64,000 bases of DNA from Drosophila pseudoobscura (lineage: Eukaryota; Arthropoda; Insecta; Diptera; Drosophilidae), in contig NC_046680.1 of the NCBI RefSeq assembly GCF_009870125.1, positions 13,597,501 to 13,661,500 of the forward strand. The letters are read 5' to 3'. The notes under the pieces were generated by a model that worked only from the letters and a program-made list of their open reading frames with translations, searched no databases and was not told the DNA's origin. Positions 48,901 to 58,248 of this stretch are shown piece after piece (position 1 is the stretch's first letter; every line of letters starts with the position of its first letter). A program made the position numbers and the translations under genes.

Positions 48901-51014
48901 CGGCGGTGGGTGGTGGGAAGGCAGATATGCAAATGGATCGCGAAACGCCCACCTCCAATGGGCGTTGAGCAAACACTGAGACACTTTCAACGCCTCCGCT
49001 TTCGGTTCCACATCTAGTGCCACATTTAAATGTTAAATGAGGAACGCGGCAAAGTTTTTCCTACTGGCAGGGAAAACAAAGCGCAAAATGTGTGCGGGAA
49101 TGGGGAGTGGGGGGTTGGCAACCCTTAATTTAGCAACAACAAAGCGCCATAACAATACAAGCAACGACTGGGCGGCAGGGAGGCAGGGAGGAGGAGGAGT
49201 AGGGCCAGTGGCAGCGGTAGAGGGACGTCGCCATGTTGACCTAATTCTGCCGTGGCAATAATTTGCACGTCTTCAACGGGTTAGAAGCAGAGAGGAGAGG
49301 AGGGGAGGAGCAGGGGCAGGGGCAGGGCAATGGCAGGAGCTGTGGCAAGCGCTGGGGTAGGGCCAAAAGTTCGCCCGACTGTTGCAATGTTTTGTGGCGG
49401 CTTGTGGCTGTATTCTCTCCCTCTCTCTCTCGCTCTCTCTGTCTGTCTGTCTGGCTATGGGGTGGTGTTTCAGTAGCTCCAGCTGTGTCTAATGTGGATG
49501 CAACAACAATTGTGGCAACATGTATTCCATTTCCACTCATTACACGCTGCTATTTATCGACTTGGAGGCAGGTGTGGGGCCAGATATCGATTGCCATATC
49601 CCCCGATCGAACCCAAGGCTTTTCCGATCAAAATTCAGCATCATCTTTTGCAGCTGTAATCCTGGCTGTCGGCCGTGGGTGGCCACTGGAGGGAACAGTG
49701 CCTTAATTTAGTTTGAACATAACACCGTACGTTCCGCGTGGGGGCAACACGAGACAGGAACATCAACAATTTGTGGCAATTAGCAGGGACACTGCCAATG
49801 GAGTGGACCCTCCGACACCCCCCCAGACCCAAGGGGGAGTCCAGCAGGAGGTTAGACAGATTTCCCTGGCAACGTGCCACCTCTGCCGCTTATCGTTGCC
49901 TCCATCTGTGTGTACTTTTGCTCCTGCCGCTTGTCCACTGAGCCTTAACTAATCCAGTCGGCAAATCAACTCAAATGTACGAAAATTTAAATAAAAACCC
50001 AACTCCAGGGACCCCCTGCCCTCTGCCCCCTGCCCCCTGCCCCCTACCCTGTCTGCCGCCGCAAGACCCGAAAAATCCCAGTTGTGCAAATATTAGGATT
50101 GCCTGCGGAAGAAGCCTTCTCCTGGCCTTTTATTCCATTATCCTTTGAAACATATCAGAAATATTGCAGCCCCCCGCACGGACAGCCCCTTGGCCCATCA
50201 CCGACATCAGCAGACGTCCCCAAAGTCAAATAAAAACGAGGGAAAACACGCACCAAATAAAAGAGATTTTCCCCGAGTCTAAATCGCTTTTTTTTATATA
50301 TATATTTTTTCTTGGCCGTGTTTAAAGTTGGGTTTTTTTTGCCACTTCTGGGGTGGCGAGGCAGACACGCCTCCCGTCGGGGTAGGGTAGGGAGAGGGGG
50401 AGTGGGAGTGGGAGCGGGTGTGGGGCCTTCTTTTGTCGCTTTTTGCTGGAACGTTGTTTGGAACTTGTCACTTGTCCTCCTCGGGCACTGTCCCTGGCTC
50501 TGTCCCTGGCTCTGTCACTGGACCTGGAGCAGGTCCTAGGAACCGACAGATGCTGCTGGCTAATTTCACCTTCTTTCTAGGTCTGTGTCTGTGTCTGTGT
50601 CTGGGCCTGCGGTCTGACTGCCTTTGACCCCGGGACGGCTGTGCAACGTCTAAATGTCGCCATTCATCTTGGTCCAAATGTCTTGGTGGGAGATGTCCTC
50701 CCTGCTGTTTCTGACTTAGTTTTTCCCTTCATTTCCTCACTCATTTCCGTTTGACATTTTCCTTGAATATTGGACGGCTCTCCTCGCCTCCGTTCCTCCG
50801 TTCCTCCGTTCACTCATTCGATGGCTACTTCCCAGGAGAAGCTGAAGTCGGGACCATCAATTGGATGTATGCCAGAGCCCCAGCCAGCAAAAGGTGGTGA
50901 GGGGGGCAAGTGTTTACAGCCTTTCTAGCTCGTTATTTGGCCAATTTCGTAAAGGATTTAGCCAGGGTTTCCATCTTCTCTCGTAAAGTCTGCTCCTGCC
51001 TGCTTCCTCTCTCC

Positions 51015-51052
<38 letters not shown>

Positions 51053-52055
51053 ATGTGTATAGTGTATGCCAAAACTTTTTCCTTCATTATAACTTGGCTT
51101 TGGCCCCATCCTCTGCCATCCTCTGCCATCCTCTGCCATCCTCTCCAAGAGTTTTGCCATATTAAAATCATCATCAACGGCGTCCAAACATAAACTTATG
51201 CAAGTGAAGACTTTCCTTCTGCCCTCCACCCCCCAGCCCCCTCCACACACAGCCCCCACCCTCCCAGAATGAAGTGGGAATAAAAAATCAAACGAATATT
51301 TCAGTCATAAAGTCACAAAGTTGTGGAGGGCGGGCGGGGCAGCAGCGGCGTTGCGCAGGCGCCAAAGAGTTGGAGCTGCTGCAGAGAGCAGAGAGAGGGA
51401 GAGGGAGAGCTATCGATGTCGATGCTCGAGGTTCAGCGAACCACCGGGGAGCGGGGGGTCTTTGGAGAATCACTGCCTGAAGCGGGAGGGAGAGAGAGAT
51501 GAGATGATTAAAAACTTGTAGAATTATGCAAGTAAAATGAGCTACTTATAAACTGGAGCCAGGAAAGGGCTCACTAGCCAGGCAAAAAGTTTTGTTGTTT
51601 GTTGCTTTGCATAATTCCATTAGCCACCAAAACCAAAAAGTTGCGACGAGTCGAAAACTTTCTCGCCAAACTAATTCCCATTAAAATGTGTAATTCCAAT
51701 TTGCAGTCTGTTTCCAGACAGAGAAAGAGAGAGAGAGAGGGAGTGGGTGGGGGAGAAGAAATGAAGAAACCCGAGTCTGGGGCAAAGGGGCAAGCAGTGG
51801 GGCATGCAAATGGGGCAATCGATTTGCCAGAGCCCAGCTGTGGGTCTACTAATTATGGAGTCCACAAGAGAGCGAACGAAAGAGAGGGATTCTCGAGGAT
51901 GTCTGGCCCCCGCCGACTGGCCGTTGACAAAATAATCAAAACAAACAAACAAAAATAATGATTAACCTTTAAGGAATTTGCATAAACTGAGGGCGAAAGA
52001 CCGCGGCGGACCTTCAGAATAATTAATGAGTGACAAAATCCCCAACAGAGAGCAG

Positions 52056-52088
<33 letters not shown>

Positions 52089-52647
52089 GTTCTGGCCAGG
52101 GTTTAAACCGCAAAACATTAAACTGACTTTAATTGAGGGAGACATGACGAAATTATTAAAATTATTATGACAGTTGGGAGAGAGAGAGAGAGAGTGCAAG
52201 AGAGCGAGAAGCGTGACGAGAGCTGGAAAAAGGCGAACAGTGGGAGGAACAACAAGAGGCAGAGCCAGGAGACAGAGGAGGGCCTTTCGGAGACACAGAA
52301 ACACAATTAAACGAAATATGTAATTGCGCTTGAAGTCGAGTCTTTTCCTTTGGGGAAACAGAGAGGGAGAGATGGGGAGATTAAGAGAGCGGAATATGTT
52401 CTCAGAACACCATATGTGACGGTGTGTGTGTGTGAGAGAGCGGGAGAGGGAGAGCGCCAGGGCTGATGCTTCGATTGTTAAAACCGTTTTTTATTGAATC
52501 TGAAAACAGAAACCGAAACATAGAAGAGTAAACCCATTAGGGGAGGGCTAAAGGGGGACAAGAGCCAGCCGACGGGTCGTCAAAGAACAGCCATCAAAAG
52601 TAATACCCGACGAACGAGGGGAGAAATAGGGGGGGAAAAAAACTTAT
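45999..52647 (+). other. hppy intron 1, part before the retrotransposon
   Basis: Intron sequence without supported genes. Contains GT/CA tracts (47492-47510, 51018-51050), GA tracts (48112-48128, 51725-51740, 52063-52088, 52179-52194), CCCCCTGC repeats near 50010-50045 and four CTCTGCCATC units near 51110-51140. Open frames are low-complexity shadows. Confidence 0.6.
51018..51050 (+). repeat. (GT)n microsatellite
   Basis: About 16 GT units in the hppy intron. Confidence 0.9.
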
Positions 52648-52975
52648 TGTTAGGTTGTTTTAGTATTATAACCCTACATTTGTATTTACCTTGCTGCTAG
52701 CTTATAATTATTAGTGTTAATCTACAATTGTATTTACTATTAACGTTGTACGAAATATCGTAAGTATCCGAATAAGTATCGATATGAATAATCATCCGAT
52801 AGTTCTAGTTCTGCGAACTAGAACTATGCGAGAACTAGATCGGAATAGAACCAGAGATCGGAGCTGGATTCAATGAGCACTTTTGCGGTATCAACAGGAC
52901 AGAGTGGTTGGTAAAGAATTAAGTAAAATAAAATCATAAAAAGTACGAAACATCCGTGTACTTTCTGCGCCAATA
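52648..52975 (+). repeat. 5' LTR, 328 bp
   Basis: Same as the 3' LTR by eye. Contains a perfect 12-bp inverted repeat with a 3-base loop at 52800-52826 and AATAAAATCATAAA near the end, fitting a poly(A) signal. Confidence 0.95.
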
Positions 52976-52978
52976 ACT

Positions 52979-52991
52979 TCAGAAGTGGGAT
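52979..52991 (+). other. Primer-binding site, matches tRNA-Leu, set back from the LTR
   Basis: TCAGAAGTGGGAT is the reverse complement of the T-arm/acceptor 3' part (ATCCCACTTCTGA) of eukaryotic tRNA-Leu. It starts 3 bases after the LTR and would leave the tRNA 3' end CACCA unpaired, so a trimmed tRNA is implied. The tRNA sequence is from memory. Confidence 0.7.
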
Positions 52992-53071
52992 AGTAGCCCT
53001 TTAAAGAATCTGCCTACATAAGTATTTGTCTACTGGCATCCCCGACAACGAGTATTTTCCACATTTTATAA

Positions 53072-56000
53072 ATGGCTGAGGAAACCATGGCAAACATTGA
53101 CAAAGAAAAAATTGTAGAGTGGTTGCTGGAGAAAGAGATCATTTTTCCAGCCAGCGCAACACTAAGGCAACTTCGCAAGCTTGCCATAAGTGGTGGAATG
53201 GATGAAGTTTCTGAAAGTCTGGTGAATAAATCGGATATTGAATCGGAGGAGAAAGTGTCTGAAAATGAGCAGATCGACGATATGAAAGAAGAAGAATTAC
53301 TTGACGCCGCAATAAGGGTTGCTGAGAAAAAGAAGAAACTGGCTGCCTTAATGGTAATGGACAACCATGTGACCGATGACATCCGAATGGTCAAGCAACT
53401 GATTGCCCCTTTTTCTGCCAGTGAAAATGATGAAGCCTCTGAATGGGTCTTGAATTTTGAACGGATTTGCGGAGGCGTGAACGAAAGCAGCAATTTTAAG
53501 CTTCGTTGTGTGCGCATGTTGATGAAGGCGGGAACAGAGGCGGACTTGTTCATGCGTGTCGACAAATCAAAGACTTACGACGAGTTTAAAGGAAACTTCC
53601 TAAAAACTTTTGGCCGCAGCAATTCAACTGCCGACGTGGTACTCCTGTTGAAGGAAACCTTTTTCAACCCGGAGAAAAACTCCGTAATGGGATATATTCT
53701 TCGCATGGAAGAAATTGCTATGCGTGCCGACATCGAAGAGAAATTGACAGTGCAGTTCATCATTGATGGTTTTCGTGATCGATCTTCCAGTATCGCCTTA
53801 TTGTATTCAGCGTCGACCATCGGAAAACTTAAGGAGCTAGCTCGACAATACGAGGCTTTGAGGAAGAGTACCCAGACGAATTTTAGGCGCACTGGGATGA
53901 CTGCTTCCGGAAATGACCGGAGCCAGGCGCGCTGCTATAATTGTTCAGCACATGGCCATTATGCTTCATCGTGTCCCGCACCTAAGCGGGAGAAGGGATC
54001 GTGTTTCCAGTGTGGATCCATGCAGCACCAGGTGAAGGATTGCCAACAGAAGCCTATGTCAGCCCAGCGATCCGTGGGTACAGCCAGCAACCCGCCGATG
54101 GACGACAGAGAGGAGAACAATATTTTTGTTCCTATTGTTAATCAGGTAGGGGTATATTTTTACACTGATATAAAACGCAGGTATCAAATTAAATTTCTTT
54201 CTGGCATGTTGGACACCGGTAGCGCTATTAATTTGATGCAGCGCTCGGCGATACCTTATGAAAATTTTGATGGTGTACTAAGACCGACAGAGTATTTTGG
54301 AGTTAACGGTTCGAGAATAAGCATTTTTGGAAAAATAATTGTCAATTTAGTTTTTCATAACATTGAAAAAGAACTAATATTTTTCGTTGTACCAAACAAC
54401 TATATTTCGTATAATGTCCTTCTGGGGCGCAGTTTCCTTGAAAATTATGGAATAAAATTAATTTTTGAAAATGAAATTGAAAATAGAGTATTAGTGAACA
54501 GTGACTTAGATGAAAATAGAGTATTAGTGAACAATGACTTAGATGAAAATAGAGTATTAGTGAACAGTGGCTTAGATGAAAATAGAGTATTAGTGAACAG
54601 TGACTTAGATGAAAATAGAGTATTAGTGAACAGTGACTTAGATGAAAATAGAGTATTAGTGAACAGTGACTTAGATGAAAATAGAGTATTAGTGAACAGT
54701 GACTTAGATGAAAATAGAGTATTAGTGAACAGTGACTTAGATGAAAATAGAATATTAGTGAACAGTGACTTAGATGAAAATAGAGTATTAGTGAACAGTG
54801 ACTTAGATGAAAATAGAGTATTAGTGAACATTGAGAGCGACCAAATTGAAAATGTAGTATTGACAAATAGAGACAGTGAGATGATGTTATCAGATATCAA
54901 TAATAATGGATTATTGAAGGATGAAAATTATGAGAATAAGATTAGTGTCCAATTGAATTGTAATAACATTGACCTTTTATTGAAAGATAACGAGCAAAAG
55001 CATATGGCAAGTGAATCATTAGAAAGAACCAACTTAGATATACCGTATATATATAGTATTGAAATAACAAAAGAAGAGGACAGCTATAATATCGACCCAA
55101 AGCGAACTGATAAAGAACGTAGTAAATTCATGGAATTGATAAAACTTAACTATTCAGACTTAACTAACATTCCAGCAATTCAACATAACTATGAAATGAA
55201 CCTCAAACTTAAATCAGAAGAACCTGTACGCACTGTTCCGAGAAGACTTTCATATCAGGAGAAGAAAGAAGTAGATACCCAAATAGATGAACTATTGAAA
55301 AAAGGCTTCATAAGAGAAAGTAAATCGCCTTACAGCTCTGCAATAGTATTAGTTAAGAAAAAATCAGGGGAAAAAAGAATGTGTGTAGATTACAAACAGC
55401 TTAATAAGATTTGCATTCGTGATGGATATCCATTGCCACTAATAGACGACTGCTTAGAGAGATTAGAAGGGAACACAATTTTTACACTTTTAGATTTGAA
55501 ACACAGTTATCACCAAGTAAAAGTAGCAGAAAGTTCAGTGCAGTATACAGCATTTGTCATACCTAGCGGACAATATGAATACACAAGAATGCCTTTTGGG
55601 CTTATGAATGCACCAGCAGTATTTATGAGATTTATTAATTTCATTTTACAACCATTAATTCGCGAAGGTAATGTAGTAGTTTACATGGACGATATCGCTA
55701 TAGGTTCCAAGTCGTTGAACGAACATCTTATAACAGTAGGTAGAGTTTTAAGAATTCTCGCAGAATATCGACTAGAAATTAAGGTTAGTAAATGTCAATT
55801 TGGTTATGAAAGTATTGAGTTCTTGGGATATACCCTTTCTGGTAAGGGAATAAGCCCAAACTGTGAACACACAGCAACCATTAAGCATCTGCCATTGCCA
55901 AAAGATCGCCATGAAATGCAAAAGGTTTTGGGATTATTCTCTTATTTTAGGCGTTTCATTCCTGCTTACTCAAGAATAGCAAAACCATTACAAGAACTTA

Positions 56001-57829
56001 CAAAACCTGGAACTAAGTTTGAGCTTCAAGACAAATGCATACAAATTTTTGAATATCTTCGAGAAAAACTGATTTCGTCACCAGTATTAGCTCTGTATAA
56101 TCCAAATCGAGAAACAGAATTGCATTGTGATGCAAGTAGTGAAGGTTTTGGTGGAATTTTGTTGCAGAAACAAGATGACAATAAGTTTCACCCAACAGCA
56201 TATTTTTCACAGAGAGCGACAAAACTAGAGGCAAGATACGAAAGTTTCAAGCTGGAAACGTTAGCTGTGATCTATTCATTGAGGAAATTTCGAATTTATT
56301 TAGAAGGGATTCCGTTTAGAATTATAACAGATTGTAACTCAGTAGTTTTATGTTTAGGAAAGGGACGTCTTCATTCAAATATCGCCAGATGGGCCATAGA
56401 GCTAGCAAATTATAATTACACTTTAAAACATCGTAGTGGAAAATATATGTCCCATGTGGACACCTTAAGTAGATATCCTTCAGCGCTTAATCAAGATTTT
56501 GAATATGAACCAATAGTGACAATTCATGAAAGTGATAACAAAGACCGAATAGTTTCCGTGATTGAGTGTGACGACATTAATCTTCAGCTTCAGATAACAC
56601 AAAACAGGGACAACCATATAGGAAAATTAAAAGAACAATTGGAGCATGGACCTGTTAAGAAATTTTCATTGAGCGATGGAATTGTTTATAAAATAGGTGA
56701 GAACGACGTTGAGCTGTTTTATGTCCCAGCTGAAATGGAAACGCAAATAATCAGAAGAGTTCACGAAAACTTATGTCACTTAGGAACTGAGAAATGTATG
56801 AAAGAAATCTTAAGACATTATTGGTTCCCGAATATGAGATCTAAAATCGATTTGTTTATAGGAAATTGTTTAAATTGTATCATGTTTTCAGTCCCCACAC
56901 ATGCGAACAATCGAACACTTCACAATATTCCTAAGCGACCAATCCCATTCGACACCTTACACGTAGACCATTTTGGACCACTTCCCGCTGTTATATCAAA
57001 GAAGAAGCATGTATTAGTTATCATTGACGCCTTTACGAAATTTGTAAAATTGTTTTCTGTAAATACGACAAGCACTAAAGAAGTCAACACATGTTTTTCA
57101 AAGTATTTTCAATTTTATAGTCGTCCACGTAGAATTATTAGCGATAGAGGAACGTGTTTTACATCATTAGAATTTGGTAAATTTTTGTTAGAAAATAATA
57201 TAGAGCACGTGAAAGTGGCAACTGCTTCACCCCAAGCGAATGGTCAGGTAGAACGGGTTAACAGAACTATGAAAGCTATGCTCGCCAAAATAACTGAGCC
57301 AATAAATCACGAAGATTGGAGCAAACTTTTAATAAAGGCTGAATATGCAATTAATAACTCAGTCCATTCGACCACGAAAGAATTGCCTTCAGTGTTGTTA
57401 TTCGGAGTCCAACAGAGGGGTTGTAATATTGACGCGTTAACAGAATACTTAGATGATAAACAAGACCGAACTCAAAGCGATTTAGAATCAGTACGTAAGA
57501 AATCTTTGGATAAAATCGAGCATTGTCAGCAGAAGAGTGAAGAGTATTTTGAAAGGAATCACAAAAATCATATTGAGTTCTTGGAAGGCGATTTCGTTGT
57601 AATGAGAAACATTGACACCACAATAGGTACAAATAAAAAATTTGTTCCGAAGTACAGGGGTCCGTACATCATCAAGAAGGTATTGCCGAACGACAGATAT
57701 GTGTTAAATGACATTGAAAACTGCCAAATAAGCCAAATCCCGTATGAGGGCATTATAGAGGCATGCCGATTAAGGAAATGGGCAGATTGGCGTAATCAGT
57801 GTGAAAGTGACCCCTACTTAAATAGTTAA
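53072..57829 (+). CDS. Retrotransposon gag-pol polyprotein, single ORF, 1585 aa
   Basis: One uninterrupted frame with no frameshift between gag and pol. Residues 1 to about 285 are Gag. Two CCHC knuckles follow (288-301 and 311-324, both CX2CX4HX4C). Protease active site DTGS is at 381-384. An 11-residue tandem repeat fills about 470-590. Reverse transcriptase has YMDD at 871-874, and RNase H an Asp at 1020 in the CDASSEGFGG motif. Integrase has the HHCC zinc site (H1231/H1236, C1266, C1269) and the D,D-35-E triad (D1299, D1358, E1394), and a GPY module at 1530. All catalytic residues are present, so the copy looks intact and could be active. AT-rich codon use differs sharply from the host genes. 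A gag:pol ratio in a single ORF would need another control, for example protein turnover. Confidence 0.95.
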   Translation: MAEETMANIDKEKIVEWLLEKEIIFPASATLRQLRKLAISGGMDEVSESLVNKSDIESEEKVSENEQIDDMKEEELLDAAIRVAEKKKKLAALMVMDNHVTDDIRMVKQLIAPFSASENDEASEWVLNFERICGGVNESSNFKLRCVRMLMKAGTEADLFMRVDKSKTYDEFKGNFLKTFGRSNSTADVVLLLKETFFNPEKNSVMGYILRMEEIAMRADIEEKLTVQFIIDGFRDRSSSIALLYSASTIGKLKELARQYEALRKSTQTNFRRTGMTASGNDRSQARCYNCSAHGHYASSCPAPKREKGSCFQCGSMQHQVKDCQQKPMSAQRSVGTASNPPMDDREENNIFVPIVNQVGVYFYTDIKRRYQIKFLSGMLDTGSAINLMQRSAIPYENFDGVLRPTEYFGVNGSRISIFGKIIVNLVFHNIEKELIFFVVPNNYISYNVLLGRSFLENYGIKLIFENEIENRVLVNSDLDENRVLVNNDLDENRVLVNSGLDENRVLVNSDLDENRVLVNSDLDENRVLVNSDLDENRVLVNSDLDENRVLVNSDLDENRILVNSDLDENRVLVNSDLDENRVLVNIESDQIENVVLTNRDSEMMLSDINNNGLLKDENYENKISVQLNCNNIDLLLKDNEQKHMASESLERTNLDIPYIYSIEITKEEDSYNIDPKRTDKERSKFMELIKLNYSDLTNIPAIQHNYEMNLKLKSEEPVRTVPRRLSYQEKKEVDTQIDELLKKGFIRESKSPYSSAIVLVKKKSGEKRMCVDYKQLNKICIRDGYPLPLIDDCLERLEGNTIFTLLDLKHSYHQVKVAESSVQYTAFVIPSGQYEYTRMPFGLMNAPAVFMRFINFILQPLIREGNVVVYMDDIAIGSKSLNEHLITVGRVLRILAEYRLEIKVSKCQFGYESIEFLGYTLSGKGISPNCEHTATIKHLPLPKDRHEMQKVLGLFSYFRRFIPAYSRIAKPLQELTKPGTKFELQDKCIQIFEYLREKLISSPVLALYNPNRETELHCDASSEGFGGILLQKQDDNKFHPTAYFSQRATKLEARYESFKLETLAVIYSLRKFRIYLEGIPFRIITDCNSVVLCLGKGRLHSNIARWAIELANYNYTLKHRSGKYMSHVDTLSRYPSALNQDFEYEPIVTIHESDNKDRIVSVIECDDINLQLQITQNRDNHIGKLKEQLEHGPVKKFSLSDGIVYKIGENDVELFYVPAEMETQIIRRVHENLCHLGTEKCMKEILRHYWFPNMRSKIDLFIGNCLNCIMFSVPTHANNRTLHNIPKRPIPFDTLHVDHFGPLPAVISKKKHVLVIIDAFTKFVKLFSVNTTSTKEVNTCFSKYFQFYSRPRRIISDRGTCFTSLEFGKFLLENNIEHVKVATASPQANGQVERVNRTMKAMLAKITEPINHEDWSKLLIKAEYAINNSVHSTTKELPSVLLFGVQQRGCNIDALTEYLDDKQDRTQSDLESVRKKSLDKIEHCQQKSEEYFERNHKNHIEFLEGDFVVMRNIDTTIGTNKKFVPKYRGPYIIKKVLPNDRYVLNDIENCQISQIPYEGIIEACRLRKWADWRNQCESDPYLNS
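54479..54838 (+). repeat. 33-bp in-frame tandem repeat inside gag-pol, 10 full copies plus a partial
   Basis: Period 33 bp from 54479. The unit encodes ENRVLVNSDLD, with single changes (N in copy 2, G in copy 3, I in copy 9). Copy 11 drifts to ENRVLVNIESD, and a decayed IENVVLTN follows. It lies between protease and RT. Confidence 0.95.
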
Positions 57830-57900
57830 CAAAATATATATATACACATATAATTAAAATTACTCTTAATTACATATTTACGATCGAGGGCGATCTAATT

Positions 57901-57916
57901 GTCAGGATGGCCGAGC
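57901..57916 (+). other. 16-nt match to the tRNA-Leu 5' end, exactly abutting the 3' LTR
   Basis: GTCAGGATGGCCGAGC is the first 16 nt of eukaryotic tRNA-Leu (from memory) in sense, ending at the base before the LTR TG. A polypurine tract is expected here and none is seen; the nearest purine run is GAGGG at about 57886. Confidence 0.75.
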
Positions 57917-58244
57917 TGTTAGGTTGTTTTAGTATTATAACCCTACATTTGTATTTACCTTGCTGCTAGCTTATAATTATTAGTGTTAATCTACAATTGT
58001 ATTTACTATTAACGTTGTACGAAATATCGTAAGTATCCGAATAAGTATCGATATGAATAATCATCCGATAGTTCTAGTTCTGCGAACTAGAACTATGCGA
58101 GAACTAGATCGGAATAGAACCAGAGATCGGAGCTGGATTCAATGAGCACTTTTGCGGTATCAACAGGACAGAGTGGTTGGTAAAGAATTAAGTAAAATAA
58201 AATCATAAAAAGTACGAAACATCCGTGTACTTTCTGCGCCAATA
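57917..58244 (+). repeat. 3' LTR, 328 bp
   Basis: Same length and sequence as the 5' LTR by eye. Hairpin at 58069-58095. Followed by the TTAT target duplication. Confidence 0.95.
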
Positions 58245-58248
58245 TTAT

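Larger units (their letters stand above)
52648..58244 (+). mobile_element. Complete Ty3/gypsy-type LTR retrotransposon (possibly mdg3/micropia lineage)
   Basis: Two 328-bp LTRs that look identical (52648-52975 and 57917-58244) start TGTTAG and end CCAATA. They are flanked by the 4-bp target duplication TTAT (52644-52647 and 58245-58248). One gag-pol ORF lies between them; there is no env. Pol order is protease, RT, RNase H, integrase, which defines Ty3/gypsy. Inserted in the sense direction in the hppy intron. The single fused ORF and leucine-tRNA primer suggest the mdg3/micropia side, but I cannot assign the family. Confidence 0.95.

Noticed and set aside
54342..54900. Long minus-strand open frames with repeating S/L/F residues
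   Set aside because: Antisense shadows of the 33-bp tandem repeat in gag-pol.
53072..57829. Endogenous retrovirus with env
   Set aside because: No third ORF lies between the gag-pol stop (57829) and the 3' LTR (57917), so it is a retrotransposon rather than a gypsy-type retrovirus.
57901..57916. A tRNA-Leu gene before the 3' LTR
   Set aside because: Only the first 16 nt match; no anticodon arm, T arm or acceptor 3' half follows, because the LTR starts there.
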